Below are positions 52,851-64,000 of a stretch of 64,000 bases of DNA, piece by piece (positions within the stretch are counted from its first letter, which is position 1; every line of letters begins with the position of its first letter). The stretch is from assembly GCA_963680875.1 (NCBI GenBank), contig OY804578.1:682001-746000 (forward strand), written 5' to 3'. Under the pieces are notes generated by a model. That model saw only the letters and a program-made list of their open reading frames with translations. It had not been told where the DNA came from and did no database searches. A program made the position numbers and the translations under genes. The DNA is from Bathymodiolus brooksi. Lineage: Eukaryota > Mollusca > Bivalvia > Mytilida > Modiolidae.

Positions 52851-55800
52851 CTGATTACTTGTTCACTAAACTACAGTATTTGATGTCAGGACAAGGTAAA
52901 TAAACCAATCATTCCCACATCTGACTCGGCTGATTATTTGTTCACCAAACTACAGTACTACATGACAGGACAAGGTGAATGATCCATTCAGTCCCACATC
53001 TAACTCGACTGATTCCTTGTTCACAAAACTACAGTATTACATGACAGGGCAAGGTAAATAAACCACTCAGTCCCACATCTGACTCGGCTGATTGCTTGTT
53101 CGCAATACTACAGTATTACATGACAGTACAAAGTAAATAAACCACTCATTCACACATCTGACTCGACTGATTCCATGTTCACTAAGCTACAGTACTACAT
53201 GTCAGGACAAGGCAAATAAACCACTCGATCCCACATCTGACTCGACTGATTCCTTGTTCACAAAACTACAGTATTACATGACAGGACAAGGTAAATAAAC
53301 CACTCAGTCCCATATCCGACTCGGCTGATTCCTTGCTCGCAAAACTACGTATTACATGACAGTACAAAGTAAATAAACCACTCAATCACACATCTGACTC
53401 GACTGATTCCTTGTTCACTAAGCTACAGTACTACATGACAGGACAAGGAGCATAAACCGCTCAGTCCCACATCTTACTTGGCTGATTCCATATTCATTAA
53501 ACTACAGTATTACATGACAGGATAAAGGTAAATAAACCACTGAGTCCCACATCTGACTCGGCTGATTACTTGTTCACTAAGCTACAGTACTACTTGTCAG
53601 GACAAGGTATATAAACCACTCAGTCCCCCATCTTACTTGGCTGATTACATGTTCACTAAACTACAGTACTACCTAACAGGACAAGGTAAATAAACAGCTC
53701 AGTCCCACATCTGACTCGGCTGACTCCATGTTCACTAAACTACAGTACTACATGACAGGACAAGGTAAATAAACCACTCAGTCCCACCTCTGACTCGGCT
53801 GATTACTTGTTCACTAATCTACAGTACTAAATGACAGTACAAGGTGAATAAACCACTCGATCCCACATCTGTCTCGGCTGATTACTTGTTCACTAAGCTA
53901 CAGTATTACATGACAGGACAAGGTAAATAAACCACTCAGTCCCACATCTGAGTCGGCTGACTCCATGCTCACTAATCTACAGTACTACATGACAGGACAA
54001 GGTGAATAAACGGCTCAGTCCCACATCTGACTCGGCTGACTCCATGTTCAATAAACTACAGTACTACATGACAGTACAAGGTGAATAATCCACTCTGTCC
54101 CACATCTGACTCGGCTGATTACTTGTTCACTAAACTACAGTACTACATGTCAGGACAAGGTAAATAAACCACTCAGTTCAACATCTGACTCGGCTGATTA
54201 CTTGTTCACTAAACTACAGTACTACATGCCAGTACAAGGTGAATAATCCACTCGGTCCCACATCTGACTCGGCTGATTACTTGTACACTAAACTACAGTA
54301 CTACATGTCAGGACAAGGTAAATAAACCAATCATTCCCACATCTGACTCGGCTGATTACTTGTTCACTAAACTACAGTACTACATGACAGTACAAGGTGA
54401 ATAATCCACTAGGTCCCACATCTGACTCGGCTCATTACTTGTTTACTAAACTACAGTATTTGATGTCAGGACAAGGTAAATAAACCAATCATTCCCACAT
54501 CTGACTCGGCTGATTACTTGTTCACCAAACTACAGTACTACATGACAGGACAAGGTGAATAATCCATTCAGTCCCACATCTAACTCGACTGATTCCTTGT
54601 TCACAAAACTACAGTATTACATGACAGGGCAAGGTAAATAAACCACTCAGTCCCACATCTGACTCGGCTGATTGCTTGTTCGCAATACTACAGTATTACA
54701 TGACAGTACAAAGTAAATAAACCACTCAATCACACATCTGACTCGACTGATTCCTTGTTCACTAAGCTACAGTACTACATGTCAGGACAAGGCAAATAAA
54801 CCACTCGATCCCACATCTGACTCGACTGATTCCTTGTTCACAAAACTACACTATTACTTGACAGGACAAGGTAAATAAACCACTCAGTCCCATATCCGAC
54901 TCGGCTGATTCCTTGCTCGCAAAACTACGTATTACATGACAGTACAAAGTAAATAAACCACTCAATCACACATCTGACTCGACTGATTCCTTGTTCACTA
55001 AGCTACAGTACTACATGACAGGACAAGGAGCATAAACCGCTCAGTCCCACATCTTACTTGGCTGATTCCATATTCATTAAACTACAGTATTACATGACAG
55101 GATAAAGGTAAATAAACCACTGAGTCCCACATCTGACTCGGCTGATTACTTGTTCACTAAGCTACAGTACTACTTGTCAGGACAAGGTATATAAACCACT
55201 CAGTCCCCCATCTTACTTGGCTGATTACATGTTCACTAAACTACAGTACTACCTAACAGGACAAGGTAAATAAACAGCTCAGTCCCACATCTGACTCGGC
55301 TGACTCCATGTTCACTAAACTACAGTACTACATGACAGGACAAGGTAAATAAACCACTCAGTCCCACATCTGAGTCGGCTGACTCCATGCTCACTAATCT
55401 ACAGTACTACATGACAGGACAAGGTGAATAAACGGCTCAGTCCCACATCTGACTCGGCTGACTCCATGTTCAATAAACTACAGTACTACATGACAGTACA
55501 AGGTGAATAATCCACTCTGTCCCACATCTGACTCGGCTGATTACTTGTTCACTAAACTACAGTACTACATGTCAGGACAAGGTAAATAAACCACTCAGTT
55601 CAACATCTGACTCGGCTGATTACTTGTTCACTAAACTACAGTACTACATGCCAGTACAAGGTGAATAATCCACTCGGTCCCACATCTGACTCGGCTGATT
55701 ACTTGTACACTAAACTACAGTACTACATGTCAGGACAAGGTAAATAAACCAATCATTCCCACATCTGACTCGGCTGATTACTTGTTCACTAAACTACAGT

Positions 55801-58800
55801 ACTACATGACAGTACAAGGTGAATAATCCACTAGGTCCCACATCTGACTCGGCTCATTACTTGTTTACTAAACTACAGTATTTGATGTCAGGACAAGGTA
55901 AATAAACCAATCATTCCCACATCTGACTCGGCTGATTACTTGTTCACCAAACTACAGTACTACATGACAGGACAAGGTGAATAATCCATTCAGTCCCACA
56001 TCTAACTCGACTGATTCCTTGTTCACAAAACTACAGTATTACATGACAGGGCAAGGTAAATAAACCACTCAGTCCCACATCTGACTCGGCTGATTGCTTG
56101 TTCGCAATACTACAGTATTACATGACAGTACAAAGTAAATAAACCACTCAATCACACATCTGACTCGACTGATTCCTTGTTCACTAAGCTACAGTACTAC
56201 ATGTCAGGACAAGGCAAATAAACCACTCGATCCCACATCTGACTCGACTGATTCCTTGTTCACAAAACTACACTATTACTTGACAGGACAAGGTAAATAA
56301 ACCACTCAGTCCCATATCCGACTCGGCTGATTCCTTGCTCGCAAAACTACGTATTACATGACAGTACAAAGTAAATAAACCACTCAATCACACATCTGAC
56401 TCGACTGATTCCTTGTTCACTAAGCTACAGTACTACATGACAGGACAAGGAGCATAAACCGCTCAGTCCCACATCTTACTTGGCTGATTCCATATTCATT
56501 AAACTACAGTATTACATGACAGGATAAAGGTAAATAAACCACTGAGTCCCACATCTGACTCGGCTGATTACTTGTTCACTAAGCTACAGTACTACTTGTC
56601 AGGACAAGGTATATAAACCACTCAGTCCCCCATCTTACTTGGCTGATTACATGTTCACTAAACTACAGTACTACCTAACAGGACAAGGTAAATAAACAGC
56701 TCAGTCCCACATCTGACTCGGCTGACTCCATGTTCACTAAACTACAGTACTACATGACAGGACAAGGTAAATAAACCACTCAGTCCCACCTCTGACTCGG
56801 CTGATTACTTGTTCACTAATCTACAGTACTAAATGACAGTACAAGGTGAATAAACCACTCGATCCCACATCTGTCTCGGCTGATTACTTGTTCACTAAGC
56901 TACAGTATTACATGACAGGACAAGGTAAATAAACCACTCAGTCCCACATCTGACTCGGCTGACTCCATGCTCACTAATCTACAGTACTACATGACAGGAC
57001 AAGGTGAATAAACGGCTCAGTCCCACATCTGACTCGGCTGACTCCATGTTCAATAAACTACAGTACTACATGACAGTACAAGGTGAATAATCCACTCTGT
57101 CCCACATCTGACTCGGCTGATTACTTGTTCACTAAACTACAGTACTACATGTCAGGACAAGGTAAATAAACCACTCAGTTCAACATCTGACTCGGCTGAT
57201 TACTTGTTCACTAAACTACAGTACTACATGCCAGTACAAGGTGAATAATCCACTCGGTCCCACATCTGACTCGGCTGATTACTTGTACACTAAACTACAG
57301 TACTACATGTCAGGACAAGGTAAATAAACCAATCATTCCCACATCTGACTCGGCTGATTACTTGTTCACTAAACTACAGTACTACATGACAGTACAAGGT
57401 GAATAATCCACTAGGTCCCACATCTGACTCGGCTCATTACTTGTTTACTAAACTACAGTATTTGATGTCAGGACAAGGTAAATAAACCAATCATTCCCAC
57501 ATCTGACTCGGCTGATTACTTGTTCACCAAACTACAGTACTACATGACAGGACAAGGTGAATAATCCATTCAGTCCCACATCTAACTCGACTGATTCCTT
57601 GTTCACAAAACTACAGTATTACATGACAGGGCAAGGTAAATAAACCACTCAGTCCCACATCTGACTCGGCTGATTGCTTGTTCGCAATACTACAGTATTA
57701 CATGACAGTACAAAGTAAATAAACCACTCAATCACACATCTGACTCGACTGATTCCTTGTTCACTAAGCTACAGTACTACATGTCAGGACAAGGCAAATA
57801 AACCACTCGATCCCACATCTGACTCGACTGATTCCTTGTTCACAAAACTACACTATTACTTGACAGGACAAGGTAAATAAACCACTCAGTCCCATATCCG
57901 ACTCGGCTGATTCCTTGCTCGCAAAACTACGTATTACATGACAGTACAAAGTAAATAAACCACTCAATCACACATCTGACTCGACTGATTCCTTGTTCAC
58001 TAAGCTACAGTACTACATGACAGGACAAGGAGCATAAACCGCTCAGTCCCACATCTTACTTGGCTGATTCCATATTCATTAAACTACAGTATTACATGAC
58101 AGGATAAAGGTAAATAAACCACTGAGTCCCACATCTGACTCGGCTGATTACTTGTTCACTAAGCTACAGTACTACTTGTCAGGACAAGGTATATAAACCA
58201 CTCAGTCCCCCATCTTACTTGGCTGATTACATGTTCACTAAACTACAGTACTACCTAACAGGACAAGGTAAATAAACAGCTCAGTCCCACATCTGACTCG
58301 GCTGACTCCATGTTCACTAAACTACAGTACTACATGACAGGACAAGGTAAATAAACCACTCAGTCCCACCTCTGACTCGGCTGATTACTTGTTCACTAAT
58401 CTACAGTACTAAATGACAGTACAAGGTGAATAAACCACTCGATCCCACATCTGTCTCGGCTGATTACTTGTTCACTAAGCTACAGTATTACATGACAGGA
58501 CAAGGTAAATAAACCACTCAGTCCCACATCTGACTCGGCTGACTCCATGCTCACTAATCTACAGTACTACATGACAGGACAAGGTGAATAAACGGCTCAG
58601 TCCCACATCTGACTCGGCTGACTCCATGTTCAATAAACTACAGTACTACATGACAGTACAAGGTGAATAATCCACTCTGTCCCACATCTGACTCGGCTGA
58701 TTACTTGTTCACTAAACTACAGTACTACATGTCAGGACAAGGTAAATAAACCACTCAGTTCAACATCTGACTCGGCTGATTACTTGTTCACTAAACTACA

Positions 58801-59980
58801 GTACTACATGCCAGTACAAGGTGAATAATCCACTCGGTCCCACATCTGACTCGGCTGATTACTTGTACACTAAACTACAGTACTACATGTCAGGACAAGG
58901 TAAATAAACCAATCATTCCCACATCTGACTCGGCTGATTACTTGTTCACTAAACTACAGTACTACATGACAGTACAAGGTGAATAATCCACTAGGTCCCA
59001 CATCTGACTCGGCTCATTACTTGTTTACTAAACTACAGTATTTGATGTCAGGACAAGGTAAATAAACCAATCATTCCCACATCTGACTCGGCTGATTACT
59101 TGTTCACCAAACTACAGTACTACATGACAGGACAAGGTGAATAATCCATTCAGTCCCACATCTAACTCGACTGATTCCTTGTTCACAAAACTACAGTATT
59201 ACATGACAGGGCAAGGTAAATAAACCACTCAGTCCCACATCTGACTCGGCTGATTGCTTGTTCGCAATACTACAGTATTACATGACAGTACAAAGTAAAT
59301 AAACCACTCAATCACACATCTGACTCGACTGATTCCTTGTTCACTAAGCTACAGTACTACATGTCAGGACAAGGCAAATAAACCACTCGATCCCACATCT
59401 GACTCGACTGATTCCTTGTTCACAAAACTACACTATTACTTGACAGGACAAGGTAAATAAACCACTCAGTCCCATATCCGACTCGGCTGATTCCTTTTTC
59501 GCAAAACTACCGTATTACATGACAGTACAAAGTAAATAAACCACTCAATCACACATCTGACTCGACTGATTCCTTGTTCACTAAGCTACAGTACTACATG
59601 ACAGGACAAGGAGCATAAACCGCTCAGTCCCACATCTTACTTGGCTGATTCCATATTCATTAAACTACAGTATTACATGACAGGATAAAGGTAAATAAAC
59701 CACTGAGTCCCACATCTGACTCGGCTGATTACTTGTTCACTAAGCTACAGTACTACTTGTCAGGACAAGGTATATAAACCACTCAGTCCCCCATCTTACT
59801 TGGCTGATTACATGTTAACTAAACTACAGTACTACCTAACAGGACAAGGTAAATAAACGGCTCAGTCCCACATCTGACTCGGCTGACTCCATGTTCACTA
59901 AACTACAGTACTACATGACAGGACAAGGTAAATAAACCACTCAGTCCCACCTCTGACTCGGCTGATTACTTGTTCACTAA
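52851..59980 (+). repeat. 20-monomer HOR (1,580 bp), four full copies plus a partial fifth
   Basis: The GGCTCATTACTTG mark occurs at 54429, 55851, 57431 and 59011, and GGACAAGGAGCATAAACC at 53441, 55021, 56443, 58023 and 59604. The resulting unit lengths are 1,580, 1,422, 1,580 and 1,580-1,581 bp (20, 18, 20 and 20 monomers). Copies begin near 52,851, 54,431, 55,853, 57,433 and 59,013. Copies 3 and 4 showed no difference on inspection. Copies 1 and 2 share CTGAGTCGGCTG (53,948 and 55,369) where 3 and 4 have CTGACTCGGCTG. Each of the first four units has a 1-bp-short monomer, AACTACGTATTAC (53,344; 54,921; 56,342; 57,919). The fifth has ACTACCGTATTAC and is full length. It diverges after about 59,980. 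Confidence 0.94.
54431..55852 (+). repeat. 18-monomer contracted copy of the 20-monomer HOR
   Basis: Relative to its neighbours this copy lacks 158 bp, exactly two monomers. The missing units are those with CACCTCTGACTCGG / TACTAAATGAC and CACTCGATCCC / CTGTCTCGG, present at about 53,780-53,940 in copy 1 and about 56,785-56,945 in copy 3. The join near 55,350 keeps perfect monomer register. This dates the loss after the HOR unit had formed. Confidence 0.9.
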
Positions 59981-62080
59981 TCTACAGTACTACATGACAG
60001 TACAATGTGAATAAACCACTCGGTCCCACATCTGTTTCGGCTGATTACTTGTTCACTAAGCTACAGTATTACATGTCAGGACAAGTTAAATAAACCACTC
60101 AGTCCCACATCTGACTCGGCTGACTCCATGTTCACTAAACTACAGTACTACATGACAGCACCAGGTAAATAAACCACTCAGTCCCACATCAGACTCGGCT
60201 GATTACTTGTTCACTAAACTACAGTACTACATGATAGTACAAGGTGAATAATCCACTCTGTCCCACATCTGACTCGGCAGATTACTTGTTCACTAAACTA
60301 CAGTACTACATGACAGGACAAGGTGAATAATCCTTTCAGTCCCACATCTAACTCGACTGATTCCTTGTTCACAAAACTACAGTATTACATGACAGGACAA
60401 GGTAAATAAAACACTCGGTCCTACATCTGTCTCGGCTGATTACTTGTTCACTAATCTACAGTACTACATGACAGGACAAGGTGAATAAACCACTCGGTCC
60501 CACATCTTTCTCGGCTGATTACTTGTTCACTAAGCTACAGTACTACATGCCAGGACAAGGTAAATAAACCACTCAGTCCCACATCTGACTCGGCTGAATC
60601 CATGTTCACTAAACTACAGTACTACATGACAGGACAAGGTAAATAAACCACTCGGTCTCACACCAGACTCGGCTGATTACTTGTTCACTAAACTACAGTA
60701 CTACATAACAGTACAAGGTGAATAATCCACTCTGTCCCACATCTGATTCGACTGATTACCTGTTCACTAAGCTACAGTACTACATGTCAGGACAAGGTAA
60801 ATAAACCACTCAGTCCAACATCTGACTCGACTGATAACGTGTTCACTAATCTACAGTACTACATGACAGGGCAAGGAATATAAAAGCTCAGTCCCACATC
60901 TTACTTGGCTGATTCCATATTCATTAAACTACAGTACTACATGACAGAATAAAGGTAAATAAACCACTGAGTCCCACATCTGACTCGGCTGATTACTTGT
61001 TCACTAAGCTACAGTACTACTTGTTAGGACAAGGTATATAAACCACTCAGTCCCCCATCTTACTTGTCTGATTCCATGTTCACTAAACTACAGTACTACC
61101 TAACAGGACAAGGTAAATAAACCGCTCAGTCCCACATCTGACTCGGTTGACTCCATGTTGACTAAACTACAGTACTACATGACAGGAAAAGGTAAATAAA
61201 ACACTCAGTCCCACCTCTGACTCGGCTGATTACTTGTTCACTAAACTATAGTACTACATGACAGTACAAGGTGAATAAACCACTCAGTCCCACATCTGAC
61301 TCGGCTGACTCCATGTTCACTAAGCTACAGTACTACCTAACAGGACAAGGTAAATAAACGGCTCAGTCCCACATCTGACTCGGCTGACTCCATGTTCACT
61401 AAACTACAGTACTACATGACAGGACAAGGTAAATAAACCACTCAGTCCCACCTCTGACTCGGCTGATTACTTGTTCACTAATCTACAGTACTACATGACA
61501 GTACAAGGTGAATAAACCACTCGGTCCCACATCTGTCTCGGCTGATTACTTGTTCACTAAGCTACAGTATTACATGTCAGGACAAGGTAAATAAACCACT
61601 CAGTCCCACATCTGACTCGGCTGACTCCATGTTCACTAAACTACAGTACTACATGACAGGACAAGGTAAATAAACCACTCGGTCCCACATCAGACTCGGC
61701 TGATTACTTGTTCACTAAACTACAGTACTACATGACAGTACAAGGTGAATAATCCACTCTGTCCCACATCTGACTCGGCTGATTACTTGTTCACTAAACT
61801 ACAGTACTACATGTCAGGACAAGGTAAATAAACCACTCAGTCCAACATCTGACTCGGCTGATTACTTGTTCACTAAACTACAGTACTACATGACAGTACA
61901 AGGTGAATAATCCACTCGGTCCCACATCTGACTCGGCTGATTACTTGTACCCTAAACTACAGTACTACATGTCAGGACAAGGTAAATAAACCACTCAGTC
62001 CAACATCTGACTCGACTGATAACGTGTTCACTAATCTACAGTACTACATGACAGGGCAAGGAATATAAACGCTCAGTCCC
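59981..62080 (+). repeat. Segment of older domain III type within the 20-monomer HOR region
   Basis: Between the fifth copy of the 20-monomer HOR and its reappearance lies about 2.1 kb built of monomers like those at 45-49 kb. The GATAACGTGTTCAC / GGAATATAA pair near 60833-60875 matches the pair near 46533-46575 (offset 14,300 bp). GATTCGACTGATTAC, CACATCTTTCTCGG and TCCTTTCAG are also shared. A second GATAACGTG / GGAATATAAACGC pair sits near 62019-62069, at the right border. Single mutations such as ACATGCCAGG and CACACCAGACTCGG show it is not a very recent copy. Confidence 0.8.
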
Positions 62081-64000
62081 ACATCTTACTTGGCTGATTC
62101 CATATTCATTAAACTACAGTACTACATGACAGGATAAAGGTAAATAAACCACTGAGTCCCACATCTGACTCGGCTGATTACTTGTTCACTAAGCTACAGT
62201 ACTACTTGTCAGGACAAGGTATATAAACCACTCAGTCCCCCATCTTACTTGGCTGATTACATGTTCACTAAACTACAGTACTACCTAACAGGACAAGGTA
62301 AATAAACAGCTCAGTCCCACATCTGACTCGGCTGACTCCATGTTCACTAAACTACAGTACTACATGACAGGACAAGGTAAATAAACCACTCAGTCCCACC
62401 TCTGACTCGGCTGATTACTTGTTCACTAATCTACAGTACTAAATGACAGTACAAGGTGAATAAACCACTCGATCCCACATCTGTCTCGGCTGATTACTTG
62501 TTCACTAAGCTACAGTATTACATGACAGGACAAGGTAAATAAACCACTCAGTCCCACATCTGACTCGGCTTACTCCATGCTCACTAATCTACAGTACTAC
62601 ATGACAGGACAAGGTGAATAAACGGCTCAGTCCCACATCTGACTCGGCTGACTCCATGTTCAATAAACTACAGTACTACATGACAGTACAAGGTGAATAA
62701 TCCACTCTGTCCCACATCTGACTCGGCTGATTACTTGTTCACTAAACTACAGTACTACATGTCAGGACAAGGTAAATAAACCACTCAGTTCAACATCTGA
62801 CTCGGCTGATTACTTGTTCACTAAACTACAGTACTACATGCCAGTACAAGGTGAATAATCCACTCGGTCCCACATCTGACTCGGCTGAATACTTGTACAC
62901 TAAACTACAGTACTACATGTCAGGACAAGGTAAATAAACCAATCATTCCCACATCTGACTCGGCTGATTACTTGTTCACTAAACTACAGTACTACATGAC
63001 AGTACAAGGTGAATAATCCACTAGGTCCCACATCTGACTCGGCTCATTACTTGTTTACTAAACTACAGTATTTGATGTCAGGACAAGATAAATAAACCAA
63101 TCATTCCCACATCTGACTCGGCTGATTACTTGTTCACCAAACTACAGTACTACATGACAGGACAAGGTGAATAATCCATTCAGTCCCACATCTAACTCGA
63201 CTGATTCCTTGTTCACAAAACTACAGTATTACATGACAGGGCAAGGTAAATAAACCACTCAGTCCCACATCTGACTCGGCTGATTGCTTGTTCGCAATAC
63301 TACAGTATTACATGACAGTACAAAGTAAATAAACCACTCAATCACACATCTGACTCGACTGATTCCTTGTTCACTAAGCTACAGTACTACATGTCAGGAC
63401 AAGGCAAATAAACCACTCGATCCCACATCTGACTCAACTGATTCCTTGTTCACAAAACTACAGTATTACATGACAGGACAAGGTAAATAAACCACTCAGT
63501 CCCATATCCGACTCGGCTGATTCCTTTTTCGCAAAACTACCGTATTACATGACAGTACAAAGTAAATAAACCACTCAATCACACATCTGACTCGACTGAT
63601 TCCTTGTTCACTAAGCTACAGTACTACATGACAGGACAAGGAGCATAAACCGCTCAGTCCCACATCTTACTTGGCTGATTCCATATTCATTAAACTACAG
63701 TATTACATGACAGGATAAAGGTAAATAAACCACTGAGTCCCACATCTGACTCGGCTGATTACTTGTTCACTAAGCTACAGTACTACTTGTCAGGACAAGG
63801 TATATAAACCACTCAGTCCCCCATCTTACTTGGCTGATTACATGTTAACTAAACTACAGTACTACCTAACAGGACAAGGTAAATAAACGGCTCAGTCCCA
63901 CATCTGACTCGGCTGACTCCATGTTCACTAAACTACAGTACTACATGACAGGACAAGGTAAATAAACCACTCAGTCCCACCTCTGACTCGGCTGATTACT
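62080..64000 (+). repeat. Return of the 20-monomer HOR at 4,030-bp offset
   Basis: About 58,050-59,970 is repeated from about 62,080 to the window end at an offset of 4,030 bp (51 monomers plus 1 bp). Anchors are GGCTCATTACTTG (59011 and 63041), the CCTTTTTCGC / ACTACCGTATT pair (about 59,493 and 63,523), GGAGCATAAACC (59611 and 63641) and CATGTTAACTAAAC (59811 and 63841). Differences include CTCAACTG for CTCGACTG near 63433, CTTACTCC for CTGACTCC near 62569 and GACAAGATAAATAAACC near 63084. The block continues beyond the window edge. Confidence 0.88.

Larger units (their letters stand above)
1..64000 (+). repeat. 79-bp satellite DNA array (whole window)
   Basis: Landmark motifs recur every 79 bp from the first base to the last. 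The starts of the first four CAG(G/A)ACAAG motifs, at 2, 81, 160 and 239, are each exactly 79 bp apart. The window therefore holds about 810 monomers, all in one orientation and cut at both window edges. Consensus landmarks by monomer position are CAGGACAAGG (1-10), TAAATAAACC (11-20), CACATCTGACTCGG (about 30-43), CTTGTTCACT (51-60) and ACAGTACTACATGA (66-79). Consensus composition is about 27 A, 21 C, 12 G and 19 T. There is no open frame: on the minus strand TAG falls in all three frames of each monomer. On the plus strand the frame shift of one base per monomer brings a stop within about two monomers. I saw no inserted transposon, gene, tRNA, rRNA or spacer. The family is not one I recognise. 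Eukaryotic heterochromatin is inferred from length, purity and higher-order structure. Confidence 0.98.

Noticed and set aside
1..64000. Protein-coding genes or a coding tandem-repeat protein
   Set aside because: 79 bp is not a multiple of 3. Each monomer has stops in all three minus-strand frames. On the plus strand, TAA and TGA in two frames plus the one-base shift per monomer close every frame within about two monomers.
1..64000. CRISPR array
   Set aside because: The whole 79-bp unit is conserved, with no alternation of short repeats and unique spacers, and no cas genes are present.
1..64000. Inverted copies, palindromic arms or a strand switch in the array
   Set aside because: Every landmark is in the same orientation. 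I saw no reverse-complement landmark such as GGTTTATTTACC on the + strand.
1..64000. Telomeric repeat, rDNA spacer or tRNA-derived satellite
   Set aside because: There is no short G-rich telomere motif, no rRNA segment and no A-box/B-box pair or cloverleaf-like structure recognisable in the monomer.
1..64000. Transposon or LTR insertion hidden in the array
   Set aside because: The 79-bp register is continuous apart from 1-bp indels and the single 53-bp deletion at 31,685-31,710. No target-site duplications, terminal repeats or poly(A) tracts were seen.
1..64000. A tandem-repeat promoter array or hormone-receptor element array (AGGACAAGGT and TGTTCA resemble half-sites)
   Set aside because: Six-base half-sites are common by chance, spacing does not fit a standard direct or inverted element, and no gene is present to control.

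Overview
The whole 64-kb window is one uninterrupted head-to-tail satellite DNA array. The basic monomer is 79 bp, so there are about 810 copies. All copies lie in the same orientation, and I saw no unique sequence, mobile element, gene, RNA gene or CRISPR-type spacer anywhere. Such a long pure array with multi-monomer higher-order repeats (HORs) points to eukaryotic heterochromatin (centromeric, pericentromeric, subtelomeric or sex-chromosome block) in a long-read assembly. I do not recognise the satellite family and cannot name the organism. The monomer consensus is about 42% GC, C-rich over G on the + strand (about 21 C to 12 G per monomer), with usually one CpG. Because 79 is not a multiple of 3 and stop codons fall in every frame within one to three monomers, the array is non-coding on both strands.

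Monomers differ by linked point variants and rare 1-bp indels. These variants show a hierarchy of duplications whose lengths are nearly always whole multiples of 79 bp. Three domains can be told apart. Domain I (1 to about 31,684) contains a 22-monomer (1,738-bp) duplication at its left edge with 1,494 bp of perfect identity. It also holds an irregular zone of nested 37- and 49-monomer duplications, a clean three-copy 23-monomer HOR of 1,817 bp (17,335-22,810), and a zone of overlapping 38- and 41-monomer duplications (about 23.4-31.7 kb). Domain I ends at a 26-bp truncated monomer (31,685-31,710), the clearest structural scar in the window.

Domain II (31,711 to about 45,240) uses different monomer variants and contains a near-identical 3.1-kb segment repeated at 3,478 bp (44 monomers). 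Domain III (about 45,241 to 64,000) has a 1-1.7-kb cassette repeated at 2,291, 2,291 and 1,738 bp. It then has a 20-monomer (1,580-bp) HOR in four to five copies, one shortened by exactly two monomers, and finally a 4,030-bp-offset return of that HOR at the right edge.

Some multi-monomer cassettes keep the same subtype order in all three domains. Examples are the 80-bp '+1' monomer linked to a C-to-G variant, and the TTCACAAAAC / TTCGCAAAAC / ACACATC trio. This suggests the domains come from one ancestral HOR and were later rearranged and homogenised by unequal exchange in register. No previously known functional system is visible. The interest here is the satellite itself and its layered duplication history.
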